Below, piece by piece: positions 1 through 6,385 of a stretch of 64,000 nt of DNA. Every line of letters begins with the position of its first letter. Position 1 is the first letter of the stretch. The translations under genes were made by a program, and so were the position numbers. Under the pieces are notes generated by a model. It ran no database searches. It was not told the DNA's origin and worked only from the letters and a program-made list of their open reading frames with translations. Source of the DNA: Nitrososphaerota archaeon (GTDB lineage: Archaea > Thermoproteota > Nitrososphaeria > Nitrososphaerales > Nitrosopumilaceae); the NCBI GenBank assembly GCA_028867785.1, contig JAGWFS010000008.1, forward strand, positions 1 to 64,000, in the 5' to 3' direction.

Positions 1-267
1 GCAGACAAGAAGAAGGTAGATGCACTTACTACAATTCTTGCCAACAAGCTTGCAGTCTTCAAGACTAGGCTAAACAAAGAGTATGATACCTATCTCTCAG
101 GCGGTGGGGCACTTGTAGAGGGACTATGCGAGTCCTTGCAGGCAAAGGTGACAGACAGTCTTAGAATAGTAAAAGATCCAATCTACTCTAATGCTGCTGG
201 ACTGTACAAGCTTGGCAAGATGATATCTAGTACTGGAGGTCAGAAAGAGACACACCAGTCATGCTGA
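1..267 (+). CDS. Actin-like ATPase (ParM/Alp-type), C-terminal end only
   Basis: The window opens inside this gene; 88 codons remain, ending in TGA. The fragment reads LSGGGALVEGL about 40 residues in and DPIYSNAAGLYKLGK near the end. In ParM, Alp and archaeal Ta0583-type actins the second phosphate-loop region is a GGGA segment followed about 30 residues later by a P-x-x-ANA-x-G-x-x-K/R helix, which fits well. Such proteins form filaments that segregate plasmids or organise cells. The gene converges on and overlaps the AbrB-type gene by about 40 bases. With two regulators and eroded genes next door, it may be part of an integrated plasmid-like element (inference). Family assignment is moderate because most of the protein is missing. 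Confidence 0.5.
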   Translation, partial: ADKKKVDALTTILANKLAVFKTRLNKEYDTYLSGGGALVEGLCESLQAKVTDSLRIVKDPIYSNAAGLYKLGKMISSTGGQKETHQSC

Positions 268-514
268 TATCCATCTTTTTTTCTTTTGTAGGCGCAATTG
301 ATTCAACTGTAGTGGTATTATCATTGCCATCTGTATGCTCAAATTTACTGTCTTTTGATACGGCAAACTTGTTCCCTTCAAGCTTGAAGTAGAGCATGTT
401 ACCTTTTTCAATTTGTAATGCATTGCAGATCTCCCTTGGAATGGTAACCATAAGTGAGTGTCGGGGCTCACGGCCCATCCTCATTACACTTCTTGCATGG
501 ATTTTTTGTATCAT
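227..514 (-). CDS. AbrB/SpoVT-type DNA-binding protein
   Basis: A 95-residue protein when started at the ATG at 514. A longer frame reaches 556, but that start would lie inside the operator-like repeats. Residues 1-50 fit the swapped-hairpin AbrB fold: HSLMVTIPREICNALQIEKG followed by LYFKLEGNKFAV, the usual SLMVTIPKE-x-C-x-x-L-x-I-x-K-G-D pattern. The remaining 40 residues are polar, Thr/Asp/Lys-rich and probably disordered. AbrB proteins act as transition-state regulators or antitoxins; no toxin-like partner is visible. Two tandem 17-bp repeats lie 34-73 bp upstream and suggest autoregulation. The 3' end overlaps the convergent actin-like gene. Confidence 0.75.
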   Translation of the reverse strand: MIQKIHARSVMRMGREPRHSLMVTIPREICNALQIEKGNMLYFKLEGNKFAVSKDSKFEHTDGNDNTTTVESIAPTKEKKMDISMTGVSLSDLQY

Positions 515-547
515 GGTACTAAAATTATACAATCCATAAAAGGCTGG

Positions 548-587
548 AAAAACCATAGGGTTTTGATATCAAAAACCATAGGGTTTT
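548..587. promoter_or_regulatory. Tandem operator-like repeats upstream of the AbrB gene
   Basis: Two identical 17-bp copies of AAAAACCATAGGGTTTT, at 548-564 and 571-587, with start-to-start spacing of 23 bp, about two helical turns. Each copy is nearly palindromic (AAAACC - 4 nt - GGTTTT). They lie just upstream of the AbrB-type gene. A diverged third copy, AAAACCATATAGTTTT, is at 807-822. Binding by the adjacent regulator is an inference. Confidence 0.55.
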
Positions 588-879
588 CCTTATTGCATCA
601 TGTATCTTTTGCGACAAATCACGGTATGCAGCCAAGAAAAATGTAAGGAAATCTGATGTCCACAAAGAGATCACGCGTAAAAATTTCCTTGTTTTTGTCA
701 AAAAAGCGCCTTACCGCCATATTATACGTATTTTATTTTTTCTTTTCTTTTTTTCTTTCTGTAGCTTGCGCAGCATCTTGCTTTCTTCCTAGTTTTCTGT
801 TACTTGAAAACCATATAGTTTTTAGATTGATTTTTCTGTTCTAGTTTTTAGACATTGTTTCTCTTGATTCAATTGTAAT
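588..879. other. Intergenic, AT-rich, no convincing gene
   Basis: T-rich stretches and the diverged third operator-like copy at 807-822 are the only structure seen. A 62-codon open frame at 656-844 (+) is mostly Phe/Leu from poly-T and is not credited as a gene. Confidence 0.5.
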
Positions 880-1101
880 CTATTGTTTATCATAATTTCT
901 TGATTCATCTCCATTCTGCTTTGCTTTTTCAATTATTTTTTCGATTCCGTCCTTTTTCTCAAATGACTTTTCTTTTTGCTCTTTCAACCCGACTTGCTCG
1001 CCTACGCAGTTTTCCAAATTTCTGGCGGTCAATCACTGCACAATACCACCTGACAACTCTTCAATTCGTTTCTTGAGATTCTGATCTTGCTATGCGATTC
1101 A
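880..1101 (-). pseudogene. Eroded Lys/Glu-rich 3' coding remnant
   Basis: Directly downstream of the zinc-finger gene's TGA, in the same reading frame, the sequence keeps coding-like composition through three stops (TGA, TAG, TGA). It reads DQNLKKRIEELSGGIVQ, stop, then a segment starting LTARNLENCVGEQVGLKEQ and ending NGDESRNYDKQ. The last 50 codons (1032 to 880) could be a separate small gene from a TTG at 1032. The mix of Lys, Glu and heptad-like Leu/Ile suggests a coiled coil. The simplest reading is a decayed C-terminal extension of the 1099-1692 gene; a small independent gene is the alternative. Confidence 0.4.
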
Positions 1102-1692
1102 TCTCAGATTCTCTGCCTCCTCCTCTGAGAGCATGTGCATATCCATACCAGTCTTCTTTTCCGGAGGATATCTTGTCGGCAGACTCACACGCCCTCTCCT
1201 GACCGTTTCAAGAGTACCGCTGCCTGAGTTTTGCAAACTTTCTTCCTCTCTTGTAAGCGGCTCAAGGGCATAGCAGTCATCTGTCCAACACTTGCGCATC
1301 TCTTTTGTTATTTCTTGCAGGAGTTGGGCAGCAGTGTTGCACCTTGTGCAATGAAATGTATACCGCCTCTCATCTGAGTCGAACTCGTACTCTAACTCCA
1401 TCCCGGTCCCGCATATCCTGCACCACCTCCTGAGGCATTTTGCAGGATCAAGATCAGAGTCTGCCATCTGAAATACTTTGCCAGTCCTAGGATATTCCCT
1501 AAATGTAGTCTCCCTCTCACACTCAGAGACCTGTTCCACTTCCTCTTCTTTTGTGAGCGGCTCAAGCACGCAGCCCATGAGCTTAAGTCTCTCCCTTGCA
1601 CGAGTCGATATTCCCTCAAATAGGCGGATCACAATACCGCAACCTGTACAGTAAAAGTCGTACACCCTGTCTTCGTCAGTAAAGTTAGTCAA
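1099..1692 (-). CDS. Tandem zinc-finger protein, 5' end frameshifted
   Basis: 197 codons from a TTG. The protein holds two related modules: YDFYCTGCG...CVLEPLTKEEE (residues 11-51) and YTFHCTRCN...CYALEPLTREEE (about 110-150). The second module is preceded by CLRRWCRICG, giving a four-Cys site (C-x5-C-x2-C ... C-x2-C). The matching N-terminal half of the first module is missing from this frame but is present immediately upstream in another frame (separate entry at 1685-1759). The gene therefore looks like an intact two-module zinc-binding protein broken by a small indel near 1690. I do not recognise the family; four-Cys ribbons bind nucleic acid or protein. It is the third gene in a minus-strand run with 2272-2400 and 1811-2287. 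Confidence 0.55.
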   Translation of the reverse strand: MTNFTDEDRVYDFYCTGCGIVIRLFEGISTRARERLKLMGCVLEPLTKEEEVEQVSECERETTFREYPRTGKVFQMADSDLDPAKCLRRWCRICGTGMELEYEFDSDERRYTFHCTRCNTAAQLLQEITKEMRKCWTDDCYALEPLTREEESLQNSGSGTLETVRRGRVSLPTRYPPEKKTGMDMHMLSEEEAENLR

Positions 1693-1759
1693 GCTTCATC
1701 TCCCTAATACATATGCGGCACCACCTCCTCAGGCATCTGTCAGGCAGGAATCCTGTCAT
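1685..1759 (-). pseudogene. Out-of-frame 5' part of the zinc-finger gene
   Basis: From an ATG at 1759, 24 codons read MTGFLPDRCLRRWCRICIRE then MKLD and TAA at 1685. DRCLRRWCRIC matches AKCLRRWCRIC in the second module of the downstream frame almost exactly. The spacing to the downstream YDFYCTGC equals the spacing in module two if two bases are restored. This marks a frameshift (two-base loss or one-base gain) rather than a separate gene. Programmed +1 frameshifting cannot be excluded from sequence alone. Confidence 0.55.
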
Positions 1760-1810
1760 GTATGATCCGCCGTCCGCTCTGCTGCGTATGACATCTGAGA
1801 ACTGTCATGC

Positions 1811-2287
1811 CTATCTGAGATTCAGGCCAGATCTCATGTAGGTCTTGATGGCATCCCGGTTCAAAGATATGTCAAGGCTTACCGCACTGTCCTGTATTTT
1901 CGATTCCATGTTATTGCACATGTTTTTCCAGATCACCGTATTGTATTCTGAGAGGAATACAGACCATTTTCTGCCGTACGTGTGCTCCAAGACAAGCCTC
2001 AGTCCATTTTCTGTGACTCCGTACCTGAAGCTGAACCAGCCGGCATACCTGTCAAACATCATGTAAAATTTTTCTATGACTGAGCTTGGATCGTTTGGCC
2101 TGCCGTGCAGCAGGTACATGATGGAGTCAAAGTTTCTTGTAGCAGACCTCCCTGCAACCTTTCGTATGTCACCGTCATGCAGCATCTCGAGGCAGAGGGG
2201 AAGGTCCAGTCCTGGGATATCTACATATCCTATCTTTGAGAGCGGGAAGTAGAACTGCGTCTCGCTTTTTACTATATCGTTGAGCAT
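1811..2287 (-). CDS. Hypothetical protein, 158 aa
   Basis: Family not recognised. Soluble, mixed alpha/beta composition, aromatic-rich in the middle (IEKFYMMFDRYAGWFSFRYG), no signal peptide or membrane segment. The ATG at 2287 overlaps the end of the preceding small gene by 16 bases in another frame, so the two are probably translationally coupled. It heads toward the zinc-finger gene with 119 bases between, part of which is that gene's displaced 5' end. Phe-Arg-Tyr-Gly and Tyr-Gly-Arg-Lys-Trp segments could contact nucleic acid, but this is speculation. Likely a cargo gene of the accessory region. Confidence 0.6.
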   Translation of the reverse strand: MLNDIVKSETQFYFPLSKIGYVDIPGLDLPLCLEMLHDGDIRKVAGRSATRNFDSIMYLLHGRPNDPSSVIEKFYMMFDRYAGWFSFRYGVTENGLRLVLEHTYGRKWSVFLSEYNTVIWKNMCNNMESKIQDSAVSLDISLNRDAIKTYMRSGLNLR

Positions 2288-2400
2288 CTCCTCTGCTCGA
2301 TTCCCTTGCTGTCTGCTTCCTTTACCAAAAATTCGGCAAACTCGTCTGATAGCGTAACAATCTTCTTGTCTTCGCGCTCGTCATCGGCATAAAATGACAT
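2272..2400 (-). CDS. Small acidic/basic protein, 42 aa
   Basis: ATG at 2400, TAG at 2272. The product starts MSFYADDEREDKKIVTLSDEF and continues AEFLVKEADSKGIEQRR. It overlaps the next gene's start by 16 bases in another frame, an operon-like arrangement. The KKIVTLSDEFAEFLVKEADSKG stretch resembles a short strand plus helix as in small ribbon-helix-helix or antitoxin-like proteins, but it is too short to assign. Codon composition is coding-like. It shares its upstream region with the divergent secreted gene at 2534, including the 10-bp iterons. Confidence 0.5.
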   Translation of the reverse strand: MSFYADDEREDKKIVTLSDEFAEFLVKEADSKGIEQRRCSTI

Positions 2401-2460
2401 ATGTCAATTGTCTGTTTTATGGCTAGATAAAATGTTCGCATCCTTCTACCAACTTGTCCC

Positions 2461-2490
2461 ACATTGTGGGACGTTGTGGAACATTGTAGA
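2461..2490. promoter_or_regulatory. Three 10-bp iterons, copy A
   Basis: Three head-to-tail decamers: ACATTGTGGG, ACGTTGTGGA, ACATTGTAGA. They begin inside a near-palindrome (TCCCACA-T-TGTGGGA, 2457-2471) and end just before a box A-like CTCTTTATCTAG at 2495-2506. A 10-bp period puts every copy on the same face of the helix, as for a protein that binds cooperatively. The array sits between the divergent genes at 2272-2400 (-) and 2534 (+). A four-copy version is at 5300-5339. Confidence 0.65.
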
Positions 2491-2553
2491 CATCCTCTTT
2501 ATCTAGATTGTTTGTTGTACCGTAAACAACAACATGAAAATACAGAACAACAA
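2472..2553 (+). repeat. Duplicated promoter + signal-peptide cassette, copy A
   Basis: About 80 bp nearly identical to 5321-5402. It covers the last iteron, the box A-like TTTATCTAG, the leader, the ATG and the first codons (MKIQNNK). The substitutions are scattered single bases, so this is an old or diverging duplication. It gives two different secreted proteins the same promoter and N-terminus. Confidence 0.75.
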
Positions 2554-3568
2554 GACAAAAACCTTGTCATTTCTAACCATATTGACAATTATGACATTGC
2601 TTGTATTTCCTTTGGAAAATCCGATTGATGTTAACGCTACTAATACAGCTACCTGTTCAGCAAGTTCAAGCCCTAAGGGTGACAGAATGGACAGCAGCTC
2701 TTCCAATGTTTGGATAGGGTTGTCTGGCAGTGGTCAGCTTGGTCACTCCTCAACTAGCAGTACTACCAGCTGTTCAGTAAGCGCTAACACTGCACAAAAT
2801 GACCCAACGAATATAGCATTTGCTGGCAATGGATATCTCGTATTCACCCAAAAAACGTCAGGAAGCTGTATCAGCTCCTACAATACGTCTACAGGTACCA
2901 TTGTGTTTTCAAACTGTACTCCAGGAGCAGGCGCCGATGATGTTGACACAGACCCATCAAATTCTAATGACGTCTGGTCAAGTTGGTACTACAATGGCTA
3001 TATAGGTCACTTTGTTACCAATACAGGCAGCTTGCTTACCTATACGCCTCCTAGCTGTGGTGTGACGTCGGAATTGGAGGGATTGAGAACAGATAGTAGT
3101 GGAAACGTTTGGGTAGCAGATGAAGCCTGTCACGTACTATGGAAGTATGTACCTTCATCAAATACTTGGACATCGTATACAATTGCAACTGGATTTACAC
3201 CTTGGTGGATAGCGGCTGATAGCAGTAATGGACAGATCTGGATCACGAGTACAAACAATAACGTAAATGCGTTAGGCGATTTTAACATCAGTACTGGAAC
3301 TTCAACTACTGTTGGATATCCGGGATCTGCACAGGCTGGTGATGAAGTATCTGTAGATCCTGCTAACCGAATAACTTTCGTTGCCTTCCAAAATGGCTAT
3401 GTAAATGACTATTCTAGCAGTTTGGGAAGCTGGGGATGTGCTAGTTCTGGAGACAGCTATCCAAACAGTACACCATTTGGAATTAGTTACACTCAGACAA
3501 CTGGCGGACCTGATTACTACTGGGCAACGCTATACGCAAACAGTCAGTTAGTAGTGGGACATTGTTAG
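2534..3568 (+). CDS. Secreted beta-propeller-like protein (Vgb/NHL type)
   Basis: 344 residues. A signal peptide (MKIQNNK, then a hydrophobic run LSFLTILTIMTLLVF) ends near residue 35. The mature part is rich in Ser, Thr, Asn, Gly and Cys and carries repeated strand units such as NVWIGLSGSGQLGH, GNVWVADEACHVLWKY and GQIWITSTNNNVNALGDF. These resemble the blades of streptogramin-lyase-like/NHL propellers (x-I/V-W-V/I-T/A-x repeats every 40-50 residues). It is probably an extracellular binding or surface protein, since lyase catalytic residues cannot be confirmed. Paired cysteines suggest disulfides. Transcription likely starts from the box A at 2497 under the iterons. The next gene follows after 12 bases, so they form an operon. 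Confidence 0.7.
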   Translation: MKIQNNKTKTLSFLTILTIMTLLVFPLENPIDVNATNTATCSASSSPKGDRMDSSSSNVWIGLSGSGQLGHSSTSSTTSCSVSANTAQNDPTNIAFAGNGYLVFTQKTSGSCISSYNTSTGTIVFSNCTPGAGADDVDTDPSNSNDVWSSWYYNGYIGHFVTNTGSLLTYTPPSCGVTSELEGLRTDSSGNVWVADEACHVLWKYVPSSNTWTSYTIATGFTPWWIAADSSNGQIWITSTNNNVNALGDFNISTGTSTTVGYPGSAQAGDEVSVDPANRITFVAFQNGYVNDYSSSLGSWGCASSGDSYPNSTPFGISYTQTTGGPDYYWATLYANSQLVVGHC

Positions 3569-3580
3569 GAGAGAATCTAA

Positions 3581-4315
3581 ATGACAAAAATTAAAAACAA
3601 GTTCAAATCTGGCAGCAAAATCCTGATGTTAGTACTACCAGTGCTAGTGATTCTTTCTGGACTTTCTCTATATCATCCATCACAGGTTCAGTCAAAGGAA
3701 CCAACAAATGAAGAAATAATGAACATGATGGGAAAAATGATAACTCCTTCTGTTAATGTAGTTGGTTCACTCGGTGAGTTAGGCGTACCTCTCACGGAAG
3801 TTCGTTCTTCAGATGATGGTGAAGCAATATCATCCAATGTAGGTTCGACTTTCCCGCAAGTTATACACGACAACAGTCACCTAAAGCTAACGCTCTATGA
3901 GGGAAAGTATCCAAATGGTACGAGAGTAATTGCAATCACCGCTACTAACATTGGCACACAACAACTGGTACTAGATCGATTGTACATTGGCGGTTCTATT
4001 CCGGGTTATGGCAAGGCAAACAGCACCATAAATGTATTACAGGCTCACACTGTAGGATGTACAACTGATTTCAATTTCGTAGAAAACGTAAAGAAAATTT
4101 ATCCTAACGGCACCAGCACGTTACATCCTGAAACAATGAAGTACATATGCCAGAATCCATCGGTATTAGGTAATACTACACTGAATCCAGGACAATCACT
4201 CAACGCCTACATCAAAGGTACTTTTGTAGCTTCCAATATGCCAATTAATATCTTTGGAGCCGATGCAGGATACATTGTAGAAGGTACAAATCGCCTTTTC
4301 CTAGTAGGATTCTAG
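3581..4315 (+). CDS. Membrane-anchored extracellular protein, 244 aa
   Basis: A basic N-terminus (MTKIKNKFKSGSK) is followed by a strong hydrophobic segment (residues 14-28, ILMLVLPVLVILSGL), i.e. a signal anchor or signal peptide. The rest is an exported beta-rich domain with about seven N-x-S/T sequons, two cysteines (in VGCTTDF and YICQNPS) that could form a disulfide, and an Ig/CARDB-like pattern (RVIAITATNIGTQQLVLDRLYIGG). No enzyme motif is visible. A GGAGAG Shine-Dalgarno-like sequence precedes the ATG, as expected for the second gene of a message started upstream of 2534. Probably works with the propeller protein at the cell surface. Confidence 0.65.
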   Translation: MTKIKNKFKSGSKILMLVLPVLVILSGLSLYHPSQVQSKEPTNEEIMNMMGKMITPSVNVVGSLGELGVPLTEVRSSDDGEAISSNVGSTFPQVIHDNSHLKLTLYEGKYPNGTRVIAITATNIGTQQLVLDRLYIGGSIPGYGKANSTINVLQAHTVGCTTDFNFVENVKKIYPNGTSTLHPETMKYICQNPSVLGNTTLNPGQSLNAYIKGTFVASNMPINIFGADAGYIVEGTNRLFLVGF

Positions 4316-4713
4316 CCTGTAACAAAATCTTCCACAATATTTTATCATCCATTTTATCTTTTTTATTTTGTTTTCTTTTTGGTGTTACCACCTTGTCTTT
4401 TTACTCTTGCTTGAAAGTCATATAGTTGAGACATGGGCATGCCCAAGGCTCATATAGTTTTTAATTTTTTTCATCAGCTGATTTCTATGTTTGATCACTT
4501 GTAATTTCTTTGTTCTAATTTACTTTTCAATATATTCCGCTCGGTTACAGTAGATGACAAAAAATCGTTATTTTGAGACGTGACCAAACACAAGGTGCTT
4601 AAACAAGCAGCAATCGTTTGCAATCTATTTTGCTCTATTGAAGTGCCAAATATCTGAAAATTACTGTCTTTAATATCCATATGATGCAAAAATACGCAAT
4701 CCTAAAATAGTTT
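4316..4713. other. Intergenic region with a 12-bp palindrome
   Basis: No convincing gene. The stretch holds a perfect palindrome TGGGCATGCCCA at 4434-4445, flanked by two copies of CATATAGTT (4419 and 4451) that resemble the variant repeat at 810. A 64-codon frame on the minus strand (4495-4689) lacks features that would support it. Confidence 0.4.
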
Positions 4714-5289
4714 GTGTACCGTACTGGTGATCTAGATGTAGCCATCATGGTAACAGAAAAGAACACAAACAGGCACAAAACTGTACATTGCTCATTTAGG
4801 GCAAATGAAAACACACTACTGGAACTAGAAAAAGAATCAGCAACAAGGAACATCCATACAAGCAGCCTGATAAACGAAATACTGGATGCATACGTCAGCC
4901 ATTCCAGGCATTTTGAACAGCTGGAATTTGTACCGGTACCTAAGGACTTTTTAAGAAAATGGATCCCTAGAATAAGCAAGATTGGCCTTGAAAAAGACGC
5001 AAGGGAACTTGGTGTCGTAATAGCAAGGGAGTACATATCGTATTTTTTTGAGGATGTCAATGGTCGGACACTTGCAGAATTTCTGGATGTGTGGCTTGGC
5101 CGTCTGGGACCTCACCAGCACAAAATAAAAGATGGGACACATTGGTACGCGGTCAACCACGACATTAACATGCAGTTTTCAATTCATCTGAAAGAATTTC
5201 TTTCTGCGTTAATTGAATCGATAACCATGAAACCCGTAAGATTCATTGAAGTAACGCCAAACGTTGTGACATTTTCTTTTGAAGTCTGA
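4714..5289 (+). CDS. Ribbon-helix-helix transcriptional regulator
   Basis: 191 residues, or 180 from the ATG at 4747, which is the likelier start because the RHH domain begins right after it. The N-terminal strand HKTVHCSFRANENTLLELEK followed by helices ESATRNIHTSSLINEILDAYV is the classic RHH/CopG layout. A second domain of about 130 residues (FLRKWIPRIS...LAEFLDVWLGRLGPHQHKI) is of unknown fold and is probably for dimerisation or sensing. The gene ends 11 bases before the four-copy 10-bp iteron array. RHH repressors commonly bind short tandem direct repeats, so it is the best candidate for the iteron-binding protein (inference). A truncated relative of its N-terminus is at 7990. Confidence 0.7.
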   Translation: MYRTGDLDVAIMVTEKNTNRHKTVHCSFRANENTLLELEKESATRNIHTSSLINEILDAYVSHSRHFEQLEFVPVPKDFLRKWIPRISKIGLEKDARELGVVIAREYISYFFEDVNGRTLAEFLDVWLGRLGPHQHKIKDGTHWYAVNHDINMQFSIHLKEFLSALIESITMKPVRFIEVTPNVVTFSFEV

Positions 5290-5299
5290 TTTCTGTTCC

Positions 5300-5339
5300 A
5301 CGTTGTGGGACAATGTGGGACATTGTCGAACATTGTAGA
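5300..5339. promoter_or_regulatory. Four 10-bp iterons, copy B
   Basis: Four head-to-tail decamers: ACGTTGTGGG, ACAATGTGGG, ACATTGTCGA, ACATTGTAGA, ending 4 bases before the box A-like CTCTTTATCTAG. The order and the last unit match the three-copy array at 2461-2490. The array lies immediately downstream of the RHH regulator gene and upstream of the secreted gene at 5383. Confidence 0.65.
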
Positions 5340-5402
5340 CATCCTCTTTATCTAGTTTGTATGTTGTACCGTAGACAATAACATGAAAATACAGAACAAC
5401 AA
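5321..5402 (+). repeat. Duplicated promoter + signal-peptide cassette, copy B
   Basis: Second copy of the 2472-2553 cassette. It has the same box A-like element, the same leader with a few substitutions, the same ATG context and the same first seven codons (MKIQNNK). Confidence 0.75.
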
Positions 5403-5646
5403 AAAAATTGCAACAACAATAACAGCTGCAATATTAATTGGTTTTATATTATTGACACCAATCACAATTTTGCCTACCATTAACGCCCAAGAAGATAGAC
5501 GTATAATACACCAAAAGGGTGTCCAATTGCCACTGCAGACAAACAAATCACATAGAGACAATCTTCTGCTTGGTGAAAGCATAGCCTCCATCAGTGGAGG
5601 CAACAAAACGCTGATAGATATGGAATATACTGTATCAAGTAACTAG
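5383..5646 (+). CDS. Secreted protein, N-terminal part (frame broken at about 5640)
   Basis: 87 codons. The signal peptide is MKIQNNKKIATTITAAILIG plus hydrophobic residues, with a likely cleavage at INAQED (about residue 35). The frame ends in TAG at 5644-5646, but coding continues without a break in the next frame from 5618, leading directly into the 5702-6259 segment (TSTWNSGCTSNCLVYEDAYF bridges the gap). The two pieces are almost certainly one gene split by a frameshift of one base (or two) near 5620-5650. No homopolymer lies at the break, so a slippage-type sequencing error is not obvious. The product would have been a secreted beta-rich protein of about 290 residues under the shared iteron promoter. 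Confidence 0.6.
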   Translation: MKIQNNKKIATTITAAILIGFILLTPITILPTINAQEDRRIIHQKGVQLPLQTNKSHRDNLLLGESIASISGGNKTLIDMEYTVSSN

Positions 5647-5701
5647 TACTTGGAATAGTGGTTGTACTTCAAACTGTCTCGTCTATGAAGACGCATATTT
5701 T

Positions 5702-6259
5702 GTGAATGGAGTAGGTACAGATAATTATTGGTATCAATGTGGCTTGATGGAATTACAGCCAAGCGGTAACTGGGTAATAAATCTAGAAGTATACAGTTCA
5801 TCGGGAGGACAAATTCAAAACACGGCTTCTAGCACGACTATTCCAGCAGGTACTAGTGTTACATTGAAGCTCAGTGTACCAAACTATTCAGGAGGTAGCA
5901 ATGTTCAATGTGAAGGTGATTGGGGCAGTACAGGTGTGGTTCTAGATGCAACAAATTCTCCACCTTCTGCATTTGTAGAGACTTCAGCTATTACTCCTGG
6001 TCCTGGTTTTCTAACTGGAGTAATATCTGAATATACAACAGGTGGTACTGGAGTAAGTTTGGGTACAATGCATTATAACAACCCGAAATTAATTGATTCA
6101 GGTAAAGTATCTCAATCCACAAGTACGGTGAATCTCAATACATACCCCGGACCTGGTTATACTATTACACAATCTGGTGTACAAAATATTCCATATACAT
6201 TCAATTCACAGACATACACCGTAAGCGTTGATTCTTCCGGTCAGGTATCGACAAGCTAA
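5702..6259 (+). CDS. Secreted beta-rich protein, C-terminal part of the split gene
   Basis: 185 codons from a GTG, although the open frame extends back to 5618. The content is strand-forming and Gly/Ser/Thr-rich (WYQCGLMELQPSGNWVINLEV, SSTTIPAGTSVTLKLSVPNY), with cysteines at YQC and VQCEGDW. The alternating pattern with a W-Y-Q-C-G start recalls concanavalin-like or eqolisin-like beta sandwiches, but I do not see diagnostic catalytic residues. It lacks its own signal peptide, which sits in the upstream frame (5383-5646). As it stands the C-terminal part is unlikely to be exported unless the frames are joined. Confidence 0.55.
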   Translation: MNGVGTDNYWYQCGLMELQPSGNWVINLEVYSSSGGQIQNTASSTTIPAGTSVTLKLSVPNYSGGSNVQCEGDWGSTGVVLDATNSPPSAFVETSAITPGPGFLTGVISEYTTGGTGVSLGTMHYNNPKLIDSGKVSQSTSTVNLNTYPGPGYTITQSGVQNIPYTFNSQTYTVSVDSSGQVSTS

Positions 6260-6385
6260 AACCAAAAATCCAATTTTTTTATTTGTATTAATTCAGAATG
6301 ATGTTTGATTGAAGAATTTTAAATCACACATTGACATGTTGCACCTATGATTTGTTTATAGAAATATTTTACATAATATTTTTTA

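Noticed and set aside
656-844. 62-codon open frame on the plus strand
   Set aside because: Mostly Phe/Leu/Ser from T-rich DNA; no promoter or start context.
880-1101. Selenocysteine or pyrrolysine reading of the in-frame stops
   Set aside because: TGA and TAG both occur close together with no insertion element visible, and TAA interrupts a similar gene at 7187; decay is simpler.
4495-4689. 64-codon frame on the minus strand
   Set aside because: No recognisable pattern; lies in an AT-rich regulatory gap.
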